The notes beneath the pieces were generated by a model. That model was given only the letters and a program-made list of their open reading frames with translations. It was not told the DNA's origin and did not search any database. This document shows, in pieces, positions 58,159 to 64,000 of a stretch of 64,000 bases of DNA; the stretch's first letter is position 1; each line of letters begins with the position of its first letter. This stretch comes from Krasilnikovia cinnamomea (GTDB lineage Bacteria > Actinomycetota > Actinomycetes > Mycobacteriales > Micromonosporaceae), in contig NZ_SHKY01000001.1 of the NCBI RefSeq assembly GCF_004217545.1, forward strand, positions 2,790,001-2,854,000, given 5' to 3'. Both the position numbers and the translations under genes were made by a program.

Positions 58159-58556
58159 GACGCGGCCCACGCTCCTCCCCGTGTCGGTGCGACGGCCCTG
58201 GGAGCCGCCGTCATTCCCATCACGAACCAGGCCGGGCGGCGGTTGCAGCGCGGCACGGCGAAATCCTCGGTCGTGATTGAACGACCCCCGCGCACCCTCC
58301 GCGGCATCGACAGGGTATGGGGTGGATCCGACAGTCTCCGGCGACAAGGGCGGTTTGCGGCGCTACCTCCGCCAGGTACGGGTCGGGTGATGGTGGCGTT
58401 CCCGGCCTTGCCGTACGCCGCGCGTGTCCGTACTTCCTGGTGTTGACGAGAACGCGCATCCGGCTTGGCGTCCTTCGCGACCACCTTGCGTGGCGGGGAG
58501 TATTGGGGCCGTCCCTTCCCGCGATCAGATTGAGCAGCCCGACTACGGTGCCGGTT
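58159..58556. other. Divergent intergenic region before hydrolase
   Basis: 398 bp between the sigma factor (minus) and the hydrolase (plus). The hydrolase frame is open through part of it but lacks a recognisable N-terminus there. No supported gene or clear promoter was identified. Confidence 0.4.
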
Positions 58557-59393
58557 GTGACTCCCTTGGAAGGCATGGTGCGCGGCCACAACGGCGCCAT
58601 CATCCGGTACCTCGAAACCGTCCCGGCCGCGCTGAGCACTGAAGCGCCGGTGGTAATCCTGCACGGAACTCTCAACACAGGGCGGGACTGGCTCGATACC
58701 GCTGCGCGCATCACGGAGCGCACCGGTCGCCGCGTCCTCGCGCCACACCGCCGCGGGCGGGCCACGAGCGCCGACTTCGGTCCCGACTATGACGTGATGG
58801 TCGAGGTCACGGACTTGTGCGCGCTCCTGGACCGCACCGGTCCCGGAACGATCCTGATCGGACACAGCTACGGCGCGGTGGTGTCGCTGCTGGCCAGCAC
58901 CGCCCGGACGGATCTCGGTGCGCTGGTGCTCTACGAACCACCGCTTCCACTGGACCGGCCGGTCACCGGCGGGGCTCTGCACCGCATCCGCGCAGCACTG
59001 GATCGGCGCGACCTCGACACCGCACTGTCCACGATCCACTTGGACGTACTCGGTGACAGCGCCCATACGCTCGCCCAGCTGCGCACTCTTCCCAGCTGGT
59101 CGGAACGCCTCACCCTCGCGGCGAGCTCCTGCGTCGAGCTGGCCGCCCTGGATGAACTAACCGGGTTGGACCTCGCTCCGTACGCGGCGCTGACCGTCCC
59201 CACCACGGTCATCCAGGGTGCCCGCAGCGACCGGCCGCCGTTCGGTACGCCGGCCCGTGCGGTCGCGTCGGTGATTCCCGGCGCCGAGCTGGTCGTCCTG
59301 CCGGGTCATGGTCATGTCGCGAACTTCACCGCACCCCGCGAGATTGCCGACCTGTTCGTGGCGGCCATCGACGCCGCCCCCGTACTCCGTTGA
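58557..59393 (+). CDS. Alpha/beta hydrolase
   Basis: A 278-residue alpha/beta hydrolase. The oxyanion-hole segment is VVILHGTLNTG near residue 33 and the nucleophile elbow is GHSYGA. An acid lies in TTVIQGARSDRPPFG and the catalytic histidine in PGHGHVANFT. The triad therefore appears complete. GTG 58557 is chosen as the start before the MVRGHNGAIIRYLE strand. The ribosome site is poor and ATG 58575 is also possible. Substrate unknown. The gene is bounded downstream by a strong terminator. Confidence 0.85.
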   Translation: MTPLEGMVRGHNGAIIRYLETVPAALSTEAPVVILHGTLNTGRDWLDTAARITERTGRRVLAPHRRGRATSADFGPDYDVMVEVTDLCALLDRTGPGTILIGHSYGAVVSLLASTARTDLGALVLYEPPLPLDRPVTGGALHRIRAALDRRDLDTALSTIHLDVLGDSAHTLAQLRTLPSWSERLTLAASSCVELAALDELTGLDLAPYAALTVPTTVIQGARSDRPPFGTPARAVASVIPGAELVVLPGHGHVANFTAPREIADLFVAAIDAAPVLR

Positions 59394-59465
59394 CGAGGTA
59401 ACTCATCTGCGGCACCGTGCGCAGATCCCGCCGCCGCCGGCGGGATAACAGAATCCGGTTCAAGT

Positions 59466-59498
59466 AGTGCTGCCCCAGCCAATGACTGGGGCAGCACT
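59466..59498. terminator. Bidirectional terminator
   Basis: Perfect 13-bp stem AGTGCTGCCCCAG (59466-59478) and CTGGGGCAGCACT (59486-59498) with a 7-base loop, between the convergent hydrolase and CU044_5270-like genes. Confidence 0.88.
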
Positions 59499-59539
59499 GT
59501 CGGTGTCGGCCGCCGGATCCCCGACCCGGCGGTGTCGGG

Positions 59540-60718
59540 TTACGGGCGCTGACCGACCTTGTCGACGATGGCGACCCGCAGCAGCGCGTACTTGGAGATG
59601 ACGTCACCCGGCTTCGGGTTCGCGACCCTCAGCGTGAGCCGGCCGATCTTTCCGTCGGGCCGCCGGACCACGTGCGCGTCCTTCAGGTCGAAGTCGGCCG
59701 CGATGAGGTTGCTCCCCAGGAACGTGTACGTGGTCGGGTCGAACACCAGCTCCTCCCGGGTGCCCGCCTCGGTACGGGTCACCGCGACGCCGGTACGCCC
59801 CGAGGCGTCCGCCACGTTGCGCCGTACCTCGACGCCGGGGATCCGCGCCGCGGCCCGGAAAGCGGCCTCCTGCACGGCCGGCAGGTGATTCATGGACAGC
59901 ATCTGCGCGATCTCCGCGAACGCGGACTGGTCATCGGAGAGTCGGACGAACCCGCGCGGCATCCCGTCCTGGCCGGCACCGATGGACACCCACGTCGGCC
60001 CCTTCGCGGCGAGGTCGTACAGGTATGCCAGGAGCTTGTCCGGATCGGTGGGGACCCGGCCGGACTGGTAGGCCGGCTCGGGCGTACAGGGGATCTTGGG
60101 TGTGCTCTCCGGCCGGTCGATGGTCTCCGCCTGCAGCCTGTTCTTGCATCCGTCGATGTGGGTGCGTACGGGTGACGCCGCCGTCTCCTGGACGACCAGC
60201 CCGTCCCGGGTGCCGTCCACCGACAGCCACGTCCGCGTGCGCTGCGGCTCGGAGACGGTGGGTCGCCCGAAAACAACCTTGCCGCTGCGATTCCGGTGGG
60301 AGCCGGCACTCGACTGGACCTCGACGGAGTCGATGAACAGGAACTGATCCGGCCGGGCGTCCATGGTCGGGGTGTCGGCGGTGTGCGCGGCGGCGAGCAG
60401 CAACACCTGCCCGGCGTCCGGCAGGGCCCGCGGCGCGGCACCGGCCTGTGCTGCGGCGCCGGGCGGCGCCGGACGGCCACGCGTGTTGTCGGGCAGGTAT
60501 CCGGCCACCAGGGCGAGGGCGACGCCCGCGGCGGCCACCGTGGGCATACCGATCCGCCAGGCCAGGCGTACGCCGCGCACCGACGACAACAGCGACGGTC
60601 GACGGGCCGGCTGCCGCATCGCGTTCATCAGGCGGTGGCGGACCTCGGCCGGTGGTTGCTCCTGCGCCGGGGCCAGATTCGCACCGAACTCCTCGAGAAT
60701 GGACAGGTCAGATTTCAC
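59540..60718 (-). CDS. CU044_5270 family membrane protein, sigma partner 2
   Basis: A 392-residue protein with a cytoplasmic N-terminus (LEEFGANLAPAQEQPPAEVRHRLMNAM), one membrane segment near 55-75 and a large extracytoplasmic domain. The conserved features include QFLFIDSVEVQSS, RTWLSVDGTRDGLV, TDPDKLLAYLYDLA and the terminal VANPKPGDVISKYALLRVAIVDKVGQRP. It follows a sigma-factor gene by 15 bp, the usual setting of this family. It probably acts as a membrane-bound regulator of that sigma factor (inferred). Two cysteines (DGCKNR and IPCTPE) may form a disulfide outside the cell. Confidence 0.85.
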   Translation of the reverse strand: MKSDLSILEEFGANLAPAQEQPPAEVRHRLMNAMRQPARRPSLLSSVRGVRLAWRIGMPTVAAAGVALALVAGYLPDNTRGRPAPPGAAAQAGAAPRALPDAGQVLLLAAAHTADTPTMDARPDQFLFIDSVEVQSSAGSHRNRSGKVVFGRPTVSEPQRTRTWLSVDGTRDGLVVQETAASPVRTHIDGCKNRLQAETIDRPESTPKIPCTPEPAYQSGRVPTDPDKLLAYLYDLAAKGPTWVSIGAGQDGMPRGFVRLSDDQSAFAEIAQMLSMNHLPAVQEAAFRAAARIPGVEVRRNVADASGRTGVAVTRTEAGTREELVFDPTTYTFLGSNLIAADFDLKDAHVVRRPDGKIGRLTLRVANPKPGDVISKYALLRVAIVDKVGQRP

Positions 60719-60733
60719 GATGGTCCTCTCTGA

Positions 60734-61324
60734 TCATTGCGGATCGAAACCGCCGAGTGCCCGGCGGACCTTCCGTCGAGCACGACTGAGTCGGGAACCC
60801 ACGGTGCCCTGGGGGATGTTCAAGGAGTCGGCCACCTCGTCGTAGCTGAGCTGCCCCCACGCCACCAGCAGCAGCACGTCGCGGTCGCCCGGCGCCAGCA
60901 CGGCCAGGGCGGCGGCAAGCGGCCCCCGGGCCGCATCGGCGACCACCCGGGCGGCCACCTGATCGGCCGGGCCGTCCTGCACCGTGTCGTACGTCGCGCG
61001 GGCCATGGCCCGGTAGCGCGCCTTCTCCCGCCGGTGGTGGATGGCCAACTCGCGGGTGAGGATGCCGAACAACCACGGCCGGGCCTCCGGACGGCCGAGG
61101 TCGTAGGAGGCCCGCCCCCGGAATGCCGCGAGGAACGTTTCCGCCACGACGTCGTCGGCGATCTCCGGACCCACCCGTTGGTACGCGTATCGGTACAACA
61201 TGGCGGCGTACCGGTCGTAGATGGTCGCGAACCGGTCCGGATCCGCCAACGATGCGCTGATCACCGCGGCGTCGGTGTCGATGCCGGCGGAGGTCCCGGC
61301 CACAGCCGGACTTACCGCAGCCAT
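60734..61324 (-). CDS. ECF-type RNA polymerase sigma factor 2
   Basis: A 196-residue sigma-70 family protein. Region 2 is FATIYDRYAAMLYRYAYQRVGPEIADDVVAETFLAAFRGR with an RPWLFGI segment. Region 4 is LAPGDRDVLLLVAWGQLSYDEVADSLNIPQGTVGSRLSRARRKVRRAL. ATG 61324 is the natural start. The frame continues upstream into an unrelated IS701-like transposase tail, so longer predictions would be artefacts. It is coupled by close spacing to the CU044_5270-like gene. The stimulus is unknown. Confidence 0.92.
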   Translation of the reverse strand: MAAVSPAVAGTSAGIDTDAAVISASLADPDRFATIYDRYAAMLYRYAYQRVGPEIADDVVAETFLAAFRGRASYDLGRPEARPWLFGILTRELAIHHRREKARYRAMARATYDTVQDGPADQVAARVVADAARGPLAAALAVLAPGDRDVLLLVAWGQLSYDEVADSLNIPQGTVGSRLSRARRKVRRALGGFDPQ

Positions 61325-61479
61325 GAGTGATCGGGCCGTTGCATCACGTCGAAACTCCTGTCCTCGGGTTACCTTCCACCCAGGTCTATGCGCGAGGCCC
61401 GATCCGTCTTCACGCTTTGCTCCATCGTTCCGGGGTACGCCGCACGAGGCCCGACACCGGATTCCTACACCTCCGTTAT

Positions 61480-61801
61480 CGCCGAGCTTGAGGTAGCTCG
61501 AGCCAAGGCCGAGGCCGCTGCGGGCCCGCCGCGCCGCTTGGTGGCGGCGCCGGCGGATCGACCAGAGCAGCGGGTCGGTGCGGCGCCGGGTGGGTTCGAT
61601 GATCAGGATGTTGAACAGGTGGCGTAGCTCGTTGACAGTCAGCGGGAGCAGTCCGGCCGGGTCGGGTGGGTCGCGGTGAGCGGTGGCGGCGGCGAGGAGG
61701 GCGTGGGCGAGAGTCGCCAACGTGGTCCAGCGGTGCCAGGACGTCCAGCGACGGTGCTGATGCTGGTCCAGCCAAGACCGGTCTTCGCGAAGTTCTACCG
61801 G
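61480..61801 (-). mobile_element. IS701-like transposase C-terminal remnant
   Basis: About 105 codons of a transposase tail, read on the minus strand: VELREDRSWLDQHQHRRW, SWHRWTTLATLAHALLAAAT, LPLTVNELRHLFNILI and WSIRRRRHQAARRAR. This pattern is typical of the C-terminus of IS701-type elements. It begins right at the stop codon of the upstream gene, without any start, and most of the catalytic domain is missing. An AT-richer tail to about 61460 may be the old element end. It separates sigma modules 2 and 3. Confidence 0.72.
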
Positions 61802-62851
61802 TCACCACGTCTCAGGGTCGTTCACGTCGCCAACGGGCCGGTATCCGCCGAGGACCGCCAAGCCGTCCGATTCTGCGTATCCGTTTCCCCATCCGTCGAG
61901 GAACACCTCGACGGAGCCCGGAGTGGCGGACATCTTCAGCACATCGCTGCCCTGTCGGTGCACTCGATAAGGCCCGGCGCTCAACTCACCTCCCTGCGCC
62001 CCGACGTTCTCCGTGCGCTGCACCCGGACGGTCAGCCAACGACCGCCTTGATCGCCCACCACGAGTGAGCCTTCCGCAAAGATGCTCCGCCCGTCGTAGC
62101 CGAGGTTGACCGAGCACTCCAGCAGGCGGGCACCGGTGGGCAGCGATTCCAAGCGGAATGGCACCGCACATCGGTGGGCACTGTCGAACCGAACCTTGCC
62201 GGCCGCACCGATCGCGCCCTCGCGGCTATCCGCGTAGCTCTCCATCTGGGCCCACAGGCCGTCGACTGGCCGCCAGCGCACGAACCAGAGGTTCGTCCCT
62301 CCCGAGGGCCCGGGATCGATCCAGGCAATCCCAGGGCGTCCGGCGACGCGCACATCGGTCGGCGGCTGCGGCCGGCCCGACGAGGCCAGGGTCTGCCGAA
62401 TGCCGTCCAGCGACGCGGCGCTGCGGGCTAGCACTACCCGTGCCTGACCGGCCGGACCGGTGTACTCGACGATTTCGGTGCCTCGGCCTGCGCTCCAAGT
62501 GGCGTTTGCCGCACCTGCCAACAAGTCGTCGGCCGAGAAGTGCAGAGTGCCCGGATCCGTGCCGACGAGGTTAGGCTGTTCCGCCGCGCCCGGCTGGCTC
62601 GGCGAGGCCGGCAGCACGAGCTCCGAAGCGGGACGAGTCAGGTGCCCGAACCTCCCACCGAATGGCGTGACCGCGACCGCGGCTACCAGCGCCACGCAGG
62701 CGGACGCGCCCAAGGCCATCAGTCCACGACGCCGACGCCGCAAGCGTCCGCCTCGGTCGCGGGCGTACGCCACGAGCGGTGTCGGATCTATTTCGGCTCC
62801 CGTGTGTGAATTGAGCGTTTCCGTCAGCCGCTGATCGAGATCAAAGGACAT
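61802..62851 (-). CDS. Membrane protein, probable anti-sigma partner 3
   Basis: A 349-residue protein with a short cytoplasmic region (FDLDQRLTETLNSHTGAEID, LVAYARDRGG and a run of arginines), one membrane segment near 45-62 and a large extracytoplasmic domain rich in beta strands, with two cysteines (HRCAVPF and LECSVNL). The ATG overlaps the sigma-factor stop by 11 bases. This is the same layout as partner 1. No known domain was recognised in the external part. The role as anti-sigma factor is inferred from gene order. The gene ends exactly where the IS701-like remnant begins, so the natural C-terminus may have been altered by insertion. Confidence 0.75.
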   Translation of the reverse strand: MSFDLDQRLTETLNSHTGAEIDPTPLVAYARDRGGRLRRRRRGLMALGASACVALVAAVAVTPFGGRFGHLTRPASELVLPASPSQPGAAEQPNLVGTDPGTLHFSADDLLAGAANATWSAGRGTEIVEYTGPAGQARVVLARSAASLDGIRQTLASSGRPQPPTDVRVAGRPGIAWIDPGPSGGTNLWFVRWRPVDGLWAQMESYADSREGAIGAAGKVRFDSAHRCAVPFRLESLPTGARLLECSVNLGYDGRSIFAEGSLVVGDQGGRWLTVRVQRTENVGAQGGELSAGPYRVHRQGSDVLKMSATPGSVEVFLDGWGNGYAESDGLAVLGGYRPVGDVNDPETW

Positions 62852-63344
62852 CAGAACGCTCCCATAGGTTGGCGGATCGACCCTGCCGCTGTCGTAGCGC
62901 CATCAGGGCTCGCATCGCGTGTGTCCGGACCGTTCCCGTTGAGCAGCCCATGATCTCGGCGATCGCTCCATCATCAAGATCCTCGTAGTACCTCAGGACA
63001 ATCACTGTTTTCTGCCGCCTCGGCAGGGCGCAGACAAGTTGCCATAGCGCATCACGCTCGACGACCTCGGCGGCTTCATCAACGGCAGCCGAGCGTTCGC
63101 CAACGACAGCGACGGGCGACTCGTAGCTGCTCCGCCGCCGCCACCACGAGTGATGCGCATTGACCAGCATCCGGCGGACGTACATGTCCGGTTGACCCAT
63201 CCGGGAGATGCGCCCCCACCGTGCGAACGCTCTGGCGAGAATCTCCTGAACGAGATCCTCAGCCCGATGCTCGTCACCACAGAGCAGCCGGGCTAGTCGC
63301 ATCAACGCCCCACTACGGGCGAAGGCATACTCCTCGAAGGTCAC
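62841..63344 (-). CDS. SigE-family RNA polymerase sigma factor 3
   Basis: A 167-residue SigE-type sigma factor. Region 2 is FEEYAFARSGALMRLARLLCGDEHRAEDLVQEILARAFARW. Region 4 is LPRRQKTVIVLRYYEDLDDGAIAEIMGCSTGTVRTHAMRALMALR. GTG 63344 gives the common VTFEEY start. GTG 63383 adds 13 residues. Neither has a good ribosome site. It is translationally coupled to the membrane protein downstream. Three such pairs lie within 6.5 kb of each other. Confidence 0.9.
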   Translation of the reverse strand: MTFEEYAFARSGALMRLARLLCGDEHRAEDLVQEILARAFARWGRISRMGQPDMYVRRMLVNAHHSWWRRRSSYESPVAVVGERSAAVDEAAEVVERDALWQLVCALPRRQKTVIVLRYYEDLDDGAIAEIMGCSTGTVRTHAMRALMALRQRQGRSANLWERSDVL

Positions 63345-63610
63345 GCCGTATTGAACGCTTCGGCAGGGCCCGGTTGTAGACACCGCCGAGAAAATTCTCT
63401 CAAGGCGTGGGACATCACATCCACTTCGTTAACAACCGCGATAGTAGGTCTACTGCGGGATAAATCGGAGGACCGCGAGGTGGGGTGTCGCCCCCTCTAC
63501 TGGCTTCTCTTGGCCGGGTCGGAGTCACGCGGCGCGCTTCTCACCGTTAGATCACGACGTTAAGCCTCATCGCTGGTCCGCTGCGGGCGGCAGGTTCGTA
63601 GGCTGCGTTG
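63345..63610. other. Divergent intergenic region
   Basis: 266 bp between sigma factor 3 (minus) and the membrane protein gene (plus). It is AT-richer near 63400-63480. No gene is supported. Confidence 0.4.
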
Positions 63611-64000
63611 ATGCTGCAGCCGGTGCGGGCGCCCCGCAAGCCGTTCGTCCGCGTCTTTATCGCCGGGGTGCTCGATATCGCGATCCTCGTCTCGTTCGGC
63701 GCTTTCGCCACGACCATCGAGGACGCTACGGGAAGTGGCTTCTTGGGCACCTTGAGCGCCTTCGCGCTTTGTGCGCCTTTCCTGGTGTGGCTCGCGCCGA
63801 AGGTGTCCTACCGCCGACGCGACGCATTTCTTGGCCCATGGCTCTTCGTCATCATCGCCTGGCGGATTGCGTACCTGCCGTACCGGGACTGGCCGCCCCG
63901 AGACGACGAGGCGCCGCGGGCGCAGTACCTCCACGAAGCGGAATTCGGCACGGCCTGGGATCCCGAGTACGCCGGCCTTTGGCGGCTGCCCAAGCCGAGC
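63611..64000 (+). CDS. Membrane protein, N-terminal part
   Basis: An open frame from ATG 63611 to the window end (130 codons, no stop). It encodes a basic N-terminus, a helix at about 14-33 (VRVFIAGVLDIAILVSFGAF), a second at about 48-66 (TLSAFALCAPFLVWLAP) and a third at about 78-92. A hydrophilic segment with WPPRDDEAPRAQYLHEAEFG follows. The composition and GC3 pattern look coding. The family is not recognised and the C-terminus lies outside the window. The ribosome site is not obvious. Confidence 0.65.
   Translation, partial: MLQPVRAPRKPFVRVFIAGVLDIAILVSFGAFATTIEDATGSGFLGTLSAFALCAPFLVWLAPKVSYRRRDAFLGPWLFVIIAWRIAYLPYRDWPPRDDEAPRAQYLHEAEFGTAWDPEYAGLWRLPKPS

Noticed and set aside
60734-61720. 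328-residue sigma factor with a long N-terminal extension
   Set aside because: The extension is an IS701-like transposase tail. The sigma factor starts at ATG 61324.

Overview
The window is very GC-rich DNA with dense, strand-switching, translationally coupled operons and purine-rich ribosome sites. Several families here are typical of filamentous actinomycetes: a conservon, an XRE/DUF5753 plus DUF397 pair, SigE-type sigma factors with CU044_5270-like partners, a BTAD regulator and PF04672 methyltransferases. It most resembles a Micromonosporaceae chromosome (Actinoplanes-like). This is inferred from gene content, not from a marker gene. No rRNA, tRNA or CRISPR array was recognised.

Layout. 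1-7.5 kb: tail of a DUF885 hydrolase, then a cvn (conservon) operon of extracytoplasmic helical protein, nitrate-sensor-type histidine kinase, roadblock protein, DUF742 protein and small GTPase, with one trailing gene. 7.6-21 kb: a polymorphic-toxin locus read on the minus strand. It holds a membrane-anchored BMP-like protein, a 3,615-residue secreted RHS protein ending in a Hint domain and a deaminase-fold toxin, a coupled DUF416 candidate immunity protein, a truncated ISAs1 transposase and an orphan gene. 21-31 kb: an epimerase-like/SnoaL fusion, a VOC protein, dienelactone hydrolase, secreted chitinase, a TetR-controlled drug exporter, a TPR-GGDEF protein and a methyltransferase. 31-34 kb: small genes around an XRE/DUF397 pair whose two promoters share a 50-nt element. 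34-38.6 kb: purC and two divergent GGDEF paralogues whose last 385 bp are identical.

38.7-47.4 kb: an eight-gene sulfonate-type sulfur-scavenging operon (ABC transporter, TauD dioxygenase, flavin monooxygenase, frameshifted flavoprotein, ferredoxin, MFS). It is preceded by a 23-codon Cys-rich leader peptide that suggests cysteine-responsive attenuation. 47.5-52.6 kb: a BTAD regulator, a small secreted protein with a perfect internal repeat, and three DUF4360 secreted paralogues. 52.6-56.8 kb: an SDR/HxlR pair and a trpBA operon with paired operators, a tandem-repeat trpA start region and a perfect 30-bp palindromic terminator. 56.8-63.4 kb: three successive sigma factor/membrane-partner pairs, with an alpha/beta hydrolase and an IS701-like remnant between them. 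The window ends inside a membrane protein gene.

Most starts were chosen from Shine-Dalgarno position and family length. Where these disagree the entry says so. Domain coordinates are approximate.
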